A stretch of 64,000 bases of DNA from Desmodesmus armatus (lineage: Eukaryota; Chlorophyta; Chlorophyceae; Sphaeropleales; Scenedesmaceae), in contig VIIQ02000222.1 in NCBI GenBank assembly GCA_007449985.2, positions 62,001-126,000 of the forward strand, read 5' to 3'. The notes under the pieces were generated by a model. The model did not search any database and had not been told where the DNA came from. It was given only the letters and a program-made list of their open reading frames with translations. Below, piece after piece: positions 24,201-35,470 of this stretch. How positions within the stretch are numbered: position 1 is the first letter of the stretch; each line of letters begins with the position of its first letter. A program made the translations under genes and the position numbers.

Positions 24201-24628
24201 TACCAAACTCATGCCTTCACCATTGATGTGTTCAGGTCCAGCTCAAGCGTCAAGGGAAGGAGGGCCACCACGAGCAGCAGGACAAGCAGAAGCAGCAGGA
24301 GCGGCAGCAGCGCAAGCAGAACAAGCAGCAGCGGCAGCAGACGCCGTCGCCGCAGCCAGCCGAGCAGCAGCAGCAGGCAGATGGCAGCAATGCAGTCAGC
24401 AGCAAGGAGCAGCCGGAGGCCAACGGGCATTCGCCAGCAGCAGCAGCGGCACCGTTGGGTGCTGTCGGCAGCAGCGATGGCAGCAATGGCAACAGCAGCA
24501 GTAGAGTGGAGGCGGATGCGGATACGCTGTTGGGGTGTCAGAGCTGTGGGGTCACGCTGCAGGGTGTGGATGCTGCACGTGCACATGCTGCTGCCACCGG
24601 GCATGTAGAGTTTGCGGAAGTGCAGTGA
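21300..24628 (+). CDS. OTU1/YOD1-type ubiquitin thioesterase with an added hydrophobic N-terminal segment
   Basis: Exons 21300-21391, 21610-22129, 22918-23092, 23820-23974 and 24236-24628 join in phase (2,0,1,0) to give 444 residues. Family members are cysteine peptidases that cleave ubiquitin chains, YOD1/Otu1 acting with Cdc48/p97 in ER quality control. The OTU core has the catalytic block RPIAADNSCLFNAVGY (Asp and Cys), then AFLGMENAAYCAWI, WGGGIELAIL, FGED-SGYTKRVMVIY and the catalytic-His block NGVHYDAL. The C-terminus has the family zinc finger (CQSCGVTL...ARAHAAATGH), after a Gln/Lys-rich linker. The usual N-terminal UBX-like domain is not visible. Instead residues about 65-95 are low complexity and then DNPTLLAGAAAGLAATGGLAFLL forms a probable transmembrane helix just before SRR. 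Introns 2 and 3 carry copies of the upstream exon ends (listed separately). Confidence 0.93.
22094..22587 (+). repeat. Three diverged copies of the OTU1 exon 2 end and donor
   Basis: The end of exon 2 (GGTGTCAAGGGAGGTC...GACCC.CAG|GTGAGGCTAC) recurs at about 22334-22392 and 22540-22587 in intron 2, separated by G-rich spacers. Each copy keeps most of the codons and a usable or nearly usable donor. Between them lie two partial copies (about 22286-22318, 22486-22518) of the motif that ends exon 3. Confidence 0.8.
23062..23405 (+). repeat. Minisatellite that includes the OTU1 exon 3 end and splice donor (four copies)
   Basis: A unit of about 90-110 bp beginning GGGCGTGTCACGTGTTTGG, with GAGGACTCAG|GTGTGTAGGG inside it, is repeated four times (starts near 23064, 23169, 23279, 23370) with poly-G spacers of different length. 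The first copy is the real exon end (...CHVFGEDS); the three others duplicate the same codons and donor in the intron. Confidence 0.85.
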
Positions 24629-25611
24629 AATGACCTCTAGTGGACTTCCATTCACCCTGTCTCTCCCTTGACCCCTGTCCAGGGTCTTGATCTCCGAATG
24701 TGGACATTGTAATAAGATCGCAGAGGCTGAAGCTGCCTGCTGAATGTGGACATCTTGCAGTCACACTGTACTCTTAGTGAACTGCACCTTGAGTTCAGCA
24801 TGGCTATGTGTGTCTGTGCAAACAGTCTGCTCGTGGTTGTGGTGGGTGTGTCCGGGTGCTGTAATGGTTTCTGAGGCGCTTGTGCAACCAAGCACGGCTA
24901 GACTGAGGTGCAGTGGCCCACCCTGCCTGCCGCAGCCTTGCAGTGCTGCAACAGCTGGATAACTTGGTAGTGATCCATCAAATTGGGTGGGGAGCTCAAG
25001 TGCTTTGAGAGCAAGCCAGCTACTGGGGCGGGAAAGAACACACCACGTGCCAAACACCAGCAATGCCTCGCCAGCTGCTTGCTGCTGTTGATAACTCTAT
25101 CTGGTCCACATTCCGCGCAAATATACACTCATCAGTGCTGCCGGACTCATTCATCTGCCAGCGCGGTTGGCACACACAACAACAATACCAACATTCTGCC
25201 CCATGCGCACATGGCCAGGCAGCATCAGGGAACGACTGGCAGCAACATCAGCTCAACAAAAGGGTGTGGCCGCATGCTGCCACCCCAGGGTTGGTGATTG
25301 CATCATACCAGCACTGCAAGCACCAACAGGACCATGTACAGGAGCTGTCGGAAGTGTACGGAGAGACTGCCAACACATGTGCTGCTGCTGTGGTGTCACA
25401 GCCACAGCACTGCTGCTGGCCACGTCACCAACGGAATGCATGCATGCTACGCAAGGCGGCACACTTCACTGCTCTCCCGACCCCTGCGGCTGCGACTGCT
25501 GCTGGCGCTACAACTATTGCTTCACGCCTTGCTGGCAGCTGCAGCGTGCTGCTCCTGCCCCTGCTCCTGCTCCTGCCCCTGCTGCTGCCGCTGCTTTGCC
25601 ACAGCCACTGC
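24629..25611. other. Convergent 3' UTRs
   Basis: No gene is seen between the OTU1 stop and the prefoldin stop. TGTAA at 24860-24864 is a suitable poly(A) motif for OTU1. A 20-bp direct repeat (ACGCCTTGCTGGCAGCTGCA) occurs at about 25527 and 25614, the second overlapping the prefoldin stop codon. Confidence 0.45.
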
Positions 25612-27107
25612 TCACGCCTTGCTGGCAGCTGCACTGTGGGGCACATCCAGGTTGATGCTGTCCCCTAGCCGGGCATACAGCTTGGTGCGCAAGTCTGACA
25701 TGGTGCCATTCACCTTGGCAAGCTCCTGCTCCAACCGCCTGCGCAAGCAGGTCCGTTGCACAAAACCCAGCAGCAGCAGCAGCACATACATCTTGTGTTT
25801 CAGCAATCAGTGACTTCCTTCTTGCAAACACAGCATGTAGAGCCACTGCAATTTCCAGGCAGGAACATGGCCAGGATTGACAGGGTGGCAGCTGACTGGG
25901 GGCTGCACAATGCCCTGCCAACAAAACCCTGGTCAGAGACACATGCCAGCCGCCCATCAGCAGTAGCAGAAGCCGTAAACAGACAGCTACCCTCTACAAA
26001 AATGTTGTCCTGGTTGACATGTGTCAGGAAGCACCGCAGCAGCACCCAGCAGTGCACATCTGCAATGGACGCAGCCCAAAGCAACAACATGTGCAATGAC
26101 CCACAAAAGCAGCTCCAAAAAGCTGTTGCTGCCAACTGCCGCTGCCATTGCGGGAGCTTTTGGGGCTGCTCTGTGGCGTCAACTGCATACACTGTTGCTT
26201 GGGCTGCATCCGTTGCAGATGTGCTGCTGCTGCTGCTCCTGCTGCTGCTGCTGCTGCTGCTGCAGGGCCTTACACTCACGTGTACTCCTGCTTGGCTTCC
26301 TCTGTAAGCTGATCCAGCTTTGACTCCGCCTCCTCCTTGGGAGTAGACCAGAAGCACTGGCCAACCTGCACCAGCACAGTAATGTGTACGTCATTATCAT
26401 GACATTACAGCAGGCAGCACAGGGGCACTGGGTTCAGCGAGTGCATACTAGCAGCTCCCAGCACAGACACGTCTGCAGGTTGAACCTGGCACACCTGAAC
26501 CTAGGAACTGATGCTACTGCATTGAGATGATAGTACGTCTGGCATGTCTGTGTTGCCGCTGCAACGAAACTGACAAAAGTCCAGACAATTGGTGCGAAGA
26601 TGCGGCTGCAACATGCTTGCAGGAACAAGGTGACTAGGATATACAAAGGGAGTCAGGAGGCAGGCAATCACCTGCAGCTTGACTGCCTCGTCATCGTCTG
26701 CCAACATCAGCTCAGCACTTGCATCATCTAGATCATCTACCAGCTTCTGCAGCACAAAAAGATGGATCAGCACATGCAGGCTCACGGGTCCCACTTGCAG
26801 GCCCGCTGCATGGTCCCGCTGCACGCTGCCTGACAACTGCAGGTGAAGGTGACAAACTGTACATCATGTTGCGAAGCAGACATAGTCAGCCTTGAAGTGT
26901 GCTATGCAAGCAGTACCTTTTGGTTTTGTATCAACCCTTGCAGCTCGCCCTGGCGCTGGAATGCATTGCTGAACTTGTTGATGTTTTGCTGGTCCTCCCA
27001 GGTCACTGTGGGCTTGGTGTGAGGCTGCAAATACACAATAGGTTTTGATGAGAGGTTACCAGAAGCAGCAACAAGACTGTCCCAACCACAACCAAGCCCA
27101 CCTCCAT
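25612..27107 (-). CDS. PFD4: Prefoldin subunit 4
   Basis: Five minus-strand exons, 27107-27102, 27024-26917, 26746-26672, 26365-26280 and 25738-25612, are all in phase and give 133 residues, the normal length for this subunit. Prefoldin is the cytosolic hexameric chaperone that hands nascent actin and tubulin to CCT. Subunit 4 hallmarks: TVTWEDQQNINKFSNAF near the N-terminus, LMLADDDEAVKLQVGQCF in the centre (the beta-hairpin region), and MSDLRTKLYARLGDSINLD at the C-terminus, with coiled-coil helices at both ends. The start chosen gives a first exon of only ATGGAG, which fits the family. The frame is open upstream to another ATG at 27224, so a longer N-terminus cannot be excluded. Confidence 0.95.
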
Positions 27108-27694
27108 CTTTGCTGCTGCTTCCTGCTGTCTGATCCTCCCGTCGATTGCTTGATACCAAACAGCCCAGGGGCAGAATGCAACACTAGCAAAGACTTGACG
27201 ATTGACGATGGCAGTATCTTTCAATCAAGACCGACAGCCTTCCTTGGCGCCTTGATCTAACTGTGGCCGTTTGAGTTGGGACAACGCGCCTGACGCGTGG
27301 TTGTGTGCTGACGGTTTATAATAGCTTTTGCTTCGCTTCTGACTGTGACTTGCCGCTTTTGCAAAACCACAGTTGTGCAAGTGATCATTCTTGATCGTGG
27401 TGAAGTCACCAGCCGAATCCCGCTCTACCTCCGCTCTCTTGCCAAGTCATATCCGTGAAAAGTGTCTGTAAGACCTCTGCATCGTCCACTTGCGCGTCAC
27501 AGGTGCTCCTTACGGCAGGAACGTCAGCTTCTGCTGTGCTCATGCTGCTCCACTGTCTGCTGTGATTTGTGGCCAGGCTCAATCACATACCAAAGCAGCA
27601 TGACACTCGTTTCGCAATTAAAGAATCGCATTAGACTCATACGGCTTACGCACTCCACTGCACTCGCTGCTCTTGCTGCTCCAGAACGCTACCA
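27108..27694. promoter_or_regulatory. Divergent promoter region (prefoldin 4 / LRR gene 1)
   Basis: 587 bp between the two start codons, with no other gene. An AT-richer patch with TTTATAATAG lies at about 27315, better placed for the plus-strand LRR gene. Direct evidence for a promoter is limited to the divergent layout. Confidence 0.4.
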
Positions 27695-29536
27695 ATGTCC
27701 GAAACGCCAGCACACTTCCCGCTGCTGGCCCTGCCAGACCCCTGCCTGCTGGCAGTGCTGCAGTGCTGTGCAGCTGACGAACAGCGCAGCCTGTTCAGTG
27801 CCGCCAGGGCCCACAGCAGGCTGCACCAGGCAGGTGTGGCAGCGCTGCGCAGCATCAGCGCAATTGTGTGCCATCAGCAGGAGACAAACAGTGTGCTGCT
27901 ATACTTGGAGAGGCACGGCAGCCTTGTTGGCAGCCTCAAGCTGCGGGGGCTGCTGGGAAATCCAATGATGCTCCTCCAGCTGCCCCCCATCCTGCAGCTG
28001 CACAGCCTTGAGCTTCAAGGGTGGAAGTTACAGCTGCAGCCCGGCGATGACTTCCAGGGCGTGCTGGGGGCTGCTGCTGCTGCTGCTGCTGCGGGGGCAC
28101 CACCCCTCAAGCAGCTGCGGCTCGAGTTCTGCACGCTGCTTGATGGTGCGGACGGTCTTACAGCAGCACTGCTGCAGCTTCCTGCACTGGAGCGCCTCAG
28201 CCTTTGTGCCAACATGGTTGCTGGGGTGCCTGACTATTGGCTCTGCTTGCCGACAGGGGTGTTGCAGCGGCTGCAGCAGCTCACCTACCTTGAGCTGGGT
28301 GCTGTCAGGCTGCAGGGGCCTGACCCGGCCAGCCATGACCTGCAGCCGCTGCAGGCGCTGACCCGGCTGGCTGACCTGCGGGTGATTCTACCCATACGGG
28401 AGGTCTGCATCACAGCAAGCACGCTGTCAGGCATGTGCCACCTCACACGCCTGGCATTGCGAGGGGCTGGATTTGAGCCAGCTGCACTGGCTGGCAAAGC
28501 CAAACTGCAGCACCTGGAGCTAGAAGGCTGCACAGAACTGCAGCCGGCTAGTGCAGGAGTGGCTGCGCTGCTGTCCCAGTTGCAGCACCAGACGCAGCTG
28601 ACATCCCTGGTCCTTCGCTACAGCATGTGCGCTATTGAGGAGCGCAGCCCACCTGCAGCAGTCTATGCAGCCCTAACAGCCAGCAGCAAGCTGCAGCACC
28701 TCGACATCACCGGCTGCACACTTCCGGCCTATGTGTGGCAGCACATGTTCTCTGCTGACAGGCTGCTGCCGCACTTGACAGCACTACATGTCAGAAACGT
28801 CCAGCCGCAGCGGCTGCCAAACGGTGCTGCAGCAGCCCCGGAAGGCAGCCGCATTGTCGTCTGCTGTCCTGGCCTACAGTCACTGGATATAGTTGCCCTG
28901 CAGTACAGCACACAGCAATTGAACCAACTGCAGGGGCTGAGTGGGCTGCACACACTGTGCCTAACACTCGGTGCAAGGGGAGTACCTGTAGGCGGTGTGT
29001 CTGTTGACACAGGGGAGACTCTGCAGGCAGTTGCTCAGTTGACACTGCTAAGGAAGTTGGGGTTGTGTTTCCGTGACGCTCCCACACAGCTGCTGGTCAC
29101 ACAGCTGCAGCAGTTGCAGCAGCTGCCGCATTTGACAGTGCTGGAGTACTCGCATGGAAACCTAGCAGCAAGGGTGGTTGAGCGACTGGTGGGTCTGCTT
29201 GCTTTTGTGCTGCTTCCCCTTGCGAGCTTGCTCGCGCTTTCTGTGGCCGCATGTTGCGTGTGCTTTGACCACAACATCACAGCATGCTCACATATTACTC
29301 AACTGGCTGACGATATGATGTTGTGCCTGCAGCTCCCAGCTGCACTGCATGTGCCATGTGATGCTGTTCTGCTGTTGTCCACCAGCCCAAAAAACCTCGC
29401 CCATACTATCTTTGTCGTGCTGTTGTTATGTCCTTCGCAGGCCCCTGGCAATGAGCCCGTGTGGCGGCAGCTGCTGCAGCGCTACCTAGATGACCCTAAC
29501 GTGGCAGAGGCGGCGGCTGCAGCACTGGCACAGTGA
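27695..29536 (+). CDS. Leucine-rich-repeat protein, family copy 1
   Basis: Two exons, 27695-29188 and 29441-29536 (phase 0), give 529 residues. An F-box-like N-terminus (LLALPDPCLLAVLQCCAADEQRSLFSAARAHSRL) matches the L-P-D-x-x-L-x-x-V-x-x-x-L...D-L-x-x-x-x-x-x-C/A-x pattern in outline. About 14 irregular LRRs follow (LQQLTYLELGAVRL, LKQLRLEFCTLL, SKLQHLDITGCTLP, CCPGLQSLDIVAL). The last exon encodes a short tail (NEPVWRQLLQRYLDDPNVAEAAAAAL) conserved in both paralogues in this window. If a true F-box, it would be an SCF adaptor; that is inference. The 252-base intron is a multiple of three with no stop, so retention would insert 84 residues, partly hydrophobic, in frame. Confidence 0.85.
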   Translation: MSETPAHFPLLALPDPCLLAVLQCCAADEQRSLFSAARAHSRLHQAGVAALRSISAIVCHQQETNSVLLYLERHGSLVGSLKLRGLLGNPMMLLQLPPILQLHSLELQGWKLQLQPGDDFQGVLGAAAAAAAAGAPPLKQLRLEFCTLLDGADGLTAALLQLPALERLSLCANMVAGVPDYWLCLPTGVLQRLQQLTYLELGAVRLQGPDPASHDLQPLQALTRLADLRVILPIREVCITASTLSGMCHLTRLALRGAGFEPAALAGKAKLQHLELEGCTELQPASAGVAALLSQLQHQTQLTSLVLRYSMCAIEERSPPAAVYAALTASSKLQHLDITGCTLPAYVWQHMFSADRLLPHLTALHVRNVQPQRLPNGAAAAPEGSRIVVCCPGLQSLDIVALQYSTQQLNQLQGLSGLHTLCLTLGARGVPVGGVSVDTGETLQAVAQLTLLRKLGLCFRDAPTQLLVTQLQQLQQLPHLTVLEYSHGNLAARVVERLVGLLAFVLLPLASLLALSVAACCVCFDHNITACSHITQLADDMMLCLQLPAALHVPCDAVLLLSTSPKNLAHTIFVVLLLCPSQAPGNEPVWRQLLQRYLDDPNVAEAAAAALAQ

Positions 29537-31322
29537 CAGCCAGGGGGCAGGTGTTGCTCTCATGACAGGGGCTACAACAGGTGAGCCCGTGTGTGAGTCG
29601 ATCTGATGATGTACTGGCAGCAGGATGGCAAGGCTTGGCACAGTGGACCGGCACTGCGTATATGGTCAAGCAGCGACACCCACAGGGCTGGCGGCTGCAG
29701 CAAGGCGGGAAAGGCTTGCTGTGGCAAGGGAAGGGGGAGTCGTCCGGCCGCCTAATCACTGTTCTTGGACACTCGGATGCAGGACACAAGCCATCAGGTC
29801 ATCCAGCTCAGTGTGGGCGTAACTTGTGCCTGGTATGCATATGTGTCACATATGTGTCACCGCTTGGGATCTTGTTATTTCCAGGCTTTGGCTGAACTGC
29901 AACACTCTGATGCCACAGAAGGCACATGGGTGCACTCAGTTGACCTGCCCATCACGGCAGCCCTGGTCTTTTCTGCTCCTGCACCTGTGCAACAACACAT
30001 ATCACTCGCTTCATTGTACAGTGCACCCTTGCCGGACCAGGCAAAGTAGCGTACATGCAGTACATGTACCTGCATTTGGGGTAGCAACCATTCTCGCAGG
30101 TCCCCCCACCCTTCATCTGCACTGCCCCGCCAGGGTGCCAATCAGTTCATGTTTCCCGAGCTTAACTTTTGTGCTGGCTGTGCTGCTTGCTTCTACCGCA
30201 GGGCTGCTAACTGTCGCTACTGATGCTGCTGGTGGTGGATCAACTGGCTTTGGGTCACTGATGGGTCAAGGCTGCTGGCTGCATGTGGGCGGCATCAGCT
30301 ACATGGTGCAGCAGCAACAGTTGTTCCCACCAGCTTGCCGCCCCCGGCAAAAAGGCTAGGAGCGGTCGCAGTGCAGTGTGCTGGTCGTAGTGGTAGCAGC
30401 TGTTGCAGCAGCAAGGCCGTCTGGGGCTCTGGCACAGCCCGGGCATTTGTGCTGGTCAATTCCCAGCCTGCCTGCCTGCCCGTCATGATGAGGCCTGTCA
30501 CACTTGTCCAGCCGTTGCTATTTGACATCACAGATGTTAGTGTGAGTGTTGTCTGCCAGACAATCAATGCATATGCTCAGTGAGTGCTTCAAAGGCTCCA
30601 AGGGTGTGGCAGGCCTTCTCACAGCTTGGGCGCGCATGCTGTGCACAACAGCAACATGTCTTTGCCTGCCGATGTCCATGCCTTGCAGCATCTCCGCTTG
30701 AGTCTCATGCAGGCATGCAGGTTGTGTGGTATTACGGGATGTTACTCACACAACAACACAACCATCCCACCTGCGCATGCGCAGGGACAGGCAGGGACAG
30801 GAGCACACTATCATGTGCCGCAAAGGGCAAGTGTGTCCAGTCGCTTTCATTTGTCAAACATTGCTGCACTCATGCCATTATGACAGCTGCAGCAGCTTCC
30901 GTTGGGCGGCAACCAGGTCTCAGTAAAGCCTCGCCGGTCACTTGCCAGGTTGTGCATGCAATTGATCGTGCAGACAGTTGGAGAGTCATGTGAGAAGACC
31001 GACACCACCTGCATTCCGTGACAGCAACGTATGCCCCCGATCCGCGATTGCCACCTACACAGATCACTTTGTCGCTGTTCTTCGACACGCCAGTCGGGCC
31101 TCAACACCGCCTCTGAGTGGCTCACATCGCAACTATCTGACCTTTCAAACGTTTCAGCAAGACTTCAGGTGAATCAGACGGCCCAGGCGGGTGCAGGACT
31201 CCATTCATGCACCTGCTGCTAGCAGTGCTGCTGCCTTGACACACCTGCCCCTTGTCCTTTGCTATCATGCTTCGGTTAAAAAAATCTGCAGTAGATTCCG
31301 GAACTTACATAACGACACATCT
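29537..31322. other. Intergenic region between tandem LRR genes
   Basis: Nothing with consistent coding signal seen. It contains short GACAGGCAGG direct repeats near 30785 and the probable promoter of LRR copy 2. Confidence 0.35.
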
Positions 31323-33178
31323 ATGCCTTGCTGCAGGGATGGCGGACGCAGAGAGAGAGAGCCAGCACCCCTACTGCTACAGCTGCCAGATCCCTGCCTG
31401 CTGGCAGTGCTGCAGTGCTTGGCAGATGACCCAGCCAGCTTGTGCAGCGCCGCCAGGGCCCACAGCAGGCTGCAGCAGGCAGCTGTGGAGGCGCTCAGCA
31501 GCATCAAGGCACAGGTTAACACCCAACAGCAAATGGAAAGCAGCCTGATGCCGTACCTGTCAAAGCACGGCCGGCATGTGGGCAGCATCTGCTTGCGTGG
31601 CTATGCGCATGCAGCTGCAGTCCACCCCGCAACTGACAGCCTGCTTCAGCTGCCACCCAACCTCCAGCTGACCAGCCTGCAGTTGGATAACTTGCATGTG
31701 CACCTGCAAGGAGGCGATGGCTTTCGGGGTGTGCTGCCAGTGGGGCCTCCTGCACTGCCCCTGAAACAGCTGCAGCTTCTGTCCTGCACACTGCCCTGCA
31801 CACTGCTTGATGGCGTAAATGCGCTGGTAGCAACGCTGTTGCTGCTGCCAGGACTGGAGCACCTTGCAGTGTGCGACATGTGCTGCGAGGACTTCTTATT
31901 AAGCTTCCCGACTGCAGCATTGCAGCAGCTGCCGCAGCTCACGTACCTGAAGATCCGTGGCTTCCTCAGGCTGGGCCCTAGTAAGGGCAGCAATGCCCTG
32001 CAGCCTCTAGAGACTCTGACCCGGCTGGCTGGCTTGGAGCTTGCTTCGTTTAATGCACAGTTCGGGGGTTTCAGCACCACTGGCGATGCGCGCGGTGCAT
32101 TGCGGTTATGCCGCCTCACCCGCCTGGTGCTGACTTGTAATGTGGAACCAGGAGCCCTTGCTGGGAACACCCAGCTGCAGCACTTGGACCTGAAAAACTG
32201 CGGCATAGCAGGTCTTGCAGCAGGGGTGGCACAGCTGCTGTTAAAGCTGCAGCAGCTGCAGCAGCTGACGCACTTGGGCGTGGAGGGCTGTTTTAGGGCC
32301 ATCATGCCCCCTGCAGCCTTCTCAGCCCTGACAGCCAGCAGCAAGCTGCAACACCTGGACATGAGCTGGTGTAACCTGCCAGCAGGAGCATGGCAGCATG
32401 TGTTCCCTGCTGGCAGGCAGCTGCCACACCTGCAGACACTCCTGATCTCACACGTGAGGCACCCCTCAGGTGCTTTTGCAGCAGCCCCTGACGGCAGCTG
32501 CCTTGTCAGCTGCTGCCCTGGTCTGCGGTCCCTGGACATGCAGGACTTGCAGTGCAGTGCTGAGCTGCTGGACCCTCTGACGCGGTTCAGCAGTCTGCTG
32601 TCACTGTCCGTCTCAGTCCCACAACAGGATGCATCACAGCAGGCGGTGCTCAATTGCTTATGTCAGCTGACGGGGCTAAAGCAGCTGGTCCTGCGGGACC
32701 CCTATGGTGCGGCTCGTCGTAGCGCTGGACTGCTGATGCAGCTAACACAGCTGCGCCAGCTGACAAGGCTGCAATGTGGTCCTCTGGACTTGATCTATAA
32801 AGTGAGTCCTCAGAAGGGTGGCTTGTCAAACCCGCACGGTGAACGCCCTTGCAGTGTGCCAGCGGCTGGTTGAGTTGCAGGATCTAGTTGACTCTGGATG
32901 CCACAAGTCTGCCTCACAATCTTATGTGTGTAGTGGCCCTGACAATGCAGGGGGGCCTGACATCAGGGACACCATCCGTGCATCCGTCGCCATGCATTGC
33001 CCAATCCCAAACTGCTGTCTTTGTTGCCCTGCATTGCCGCTCTGCTGCTGTTCTGCTGTTTGGTGTTGTTCTGCAGGTTCAAGGTGATGAGCCTGTGTGG
33101 CGTCAACTCCTTCGCCGCCACCTTGATCACAACAACCCTGAAGTGGCACAGCAGGCAGCTGTAGGGCTGATGGAATGA
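31323..33178 (+). CDS. Leucine-rich-repeat protein, family copy 2
   Basis: Exons 31323-32801 and 33077-33178 (phase 0) give about 526 residues. It has the same plan as copy 1: F-box-like start (LLLQLPDPCLLAVLQCLADDPASLCSAARAHSRL), LRRs (LQQLTHLGVEGCF, SKLQHLDMSWCNLP, CCPGLRSLDMQDL), and the conserved last-exon tail (GDEPVWRQLLRRHLDHNNPEVAQQAA). The start is uncertain. The ATG at 31339 that corresponds to copy 3's start is out of frame with the LRR body because of the run GAGAGAGAGAG at about 31350-31361. I therefore use the in-frame ATG at 31323 (MPCCRDGGRRERE). Confidence 0.8.
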
Positions 33179-35470
33179 GCAGTCAGTAGCAACTGCTGCA
33201 CACGGTGTGCGGCAAGAGCCCTGGTGTGTCAGCAGCATCTTTGGTGCGCCGCTGGTCTGGCAGGTTCTCTTACACGATGCCAACTTGTCGCCTTGCAGTT
33301 GCACCAACATTGATCGGCCAGCAGGGCTGCTGGGGCAAGTGTTGTGTGCTGATTGCCTCGGCTGGTGCATGACTGTGTCCGCTGCATGCACTCGGCAGTC
33401 CGTTTGCTGCCTTGAGTTGTGTTGCTGACCATCACTAGTGTACTGACGTCAGTGTGATGCGTGTGCAATGTCATGTGCTACATGTTGTAGCCCAAGTAGT
33501 ACCAGTGACTGGTGCTGAGCTCAAGGGGCTGAGGGGGTTGAATCGGTGCAGCTGTGCCGGTTCCCATGCCAATTACCTGCAGACATCAGGGACACTTTTA
33601 GCCGTGTACTGGTGTTTCCCTCAGTGCTACCTTTTCTGTGTACAACATACCTCTCAAGTAGAGATTGCCTCCTGAGCACCACTTGTGCCAGGCTGGCAGC
33701 TTTTGGACTGCTGTTCCTGATGCTGATTGACGCATTTGTGTGCTTGGCTGCTAGCAATGCTTTCCTGCTGGGTTGTTGTTGTTTTGGGCAACATATTCAA
33801 GTTGCAACTTGTAGCCTAGCAGTGAAGGATCCTTATTTCAAAATATACCCCAAAAAAGTAGGATGTTCCTGATGCTGCTCACAGGATACCAGGCCTGGCA
33901 ACAAGCAGCGCTGCAGGCGTGACAACTTGGTTAGACTTTCAGCACACGCAAAAAAAAAAACAGATGCTCGTCTCTGATGATACAGGCGGTATGAACACCA
34001 GTAACACCACTGCCACTGCCAGGCTGGCGGAACAATGAATAGCGTAAAACAGATGCGGAGCGAGGCGTGTGTTGTTAGCATTCAGGAAGCAAGCATTGCA
34101 TGCAGACGTCCAATGCAGGCGGCCACTGCAGCCTCAAAGTAGACACACAGCTGTGTCGAGGCCCAGCACACTCCAACTGTCTGGCCTGTCTGGCCAACTG
34201 TCAAGGCCCAGCACACTCCAACTCAAAGAAGATACACAGCTGTGTCAAGGCCCAGCACACTTCAACTGTCTGTCAGGCACTGCCAACACTTACAGGCAGG
34301 CGACGGTGTGCACAACAGCTTTGCAAAGCGTGGCTGGCGAGAGGATCGGCAACTCAAATGTTTGCGCAGGCGCCATGCGTTGTATGGGGATGGGTACACG
34401 CAAACCATGACAAAACCCAAAACCTGGCGGAGCCCCCTGTGCATTCAAAAGCTGTGCAGAACCCAACCACACAACAGGCAACTTAGCAACAGTCAGACCA
34501 TGCTGATCAAAGACATGTACATGTCACATGTGTTTTGAGTAATGCATGGGTAATGCAAGGAGGGTGGCCATCAATCACACTTGTCATCAATCGCAGCTGC
34601 TCAACCCACACTGCTGCTTAAGGGCAAGTCAGTCCACTCCAGTTGAGCTTCACCCCTGGTCAAGCCTTAAAACCGGTACCGGTGCATACATGCACAGTCC
34701 GCGCAGAACCCCACTCTTGCAACAACTCAGCATGCACGAAAACATATGATGCATCCACGGCCAGACGTACATCCAGCCTTTGGTAGTGATCTGCCAGTGG
34801 CAGCATGACAGGACAAGAAGTAGGGTGCTGCTCACACGCAGCGAACGAAGTAGGATACTGCAACAAGCAGTTCTGCAGGGTAAAAAGAAGCCACACCAGT
34901 AACAGTAACAGTAAACAGTATACCCCACACATGTACCCTGTATTGTGTCAGGTGGTGCGGTCGGGCTCACGCCATGCGGCGACGTCACATGAGTTTGAAT
35001 GGCAACAGCAGGCCAACCCACAGTGTGTCACGCTTGCGTGGTCACCTCGGCGAGGCATATACTGCTGACACAGGGCTGCACGAGCTACACTTGTCATGCG
35101 CATGCGGTCACTTCCGGAACGCATGCATCACTGGGTCTATGAAAGCCCAGCACAACAATTGTCTGGTAAAGCTCACCCACACGATGGTACCACACACAGA
35201 AACAGAAAAAGGCACCCGGCCCACATGCTGGCATACATGCACCCCTGTCCCTCCATGCACATCATAGGTCAACACAGCCATAGCAAGTGATCCCATACAA
35301 GGCAGAGACAAACCTTGCTACCTCCCCGGTTCCGGGCACTGTCTCACAGAGACAAACCTTATACCCACCAGGAGGCTCGAAATGTTTGCAAGGTAAAACC
35401 ACCACACCAGCAAAACCACCACACCAATAACAACTACTACTGCTGCTGCTACGGACTACTGCTCAAGGGG
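33179..35470. other. Gene-poor interval with a short tandem repeat
   Basis: No gene model could be supported. A tandem array at 34143-34272 contains AAGGCCCAGCACACT three times (one GAGGCCC variant) and ACACAGCTGTGTC twice. An A10 run lies at about 33951. Confidence 0.35.

Noticed and set aside
32818..32900. Possible micro-exon (CQRLVEL...) between the two exons of LRR copy 2
   Set aside because: It resembles the VERLVG end of copy 1's exon 1, but any acceptable donor gives a length that breaks the phase into the conserved last exon.
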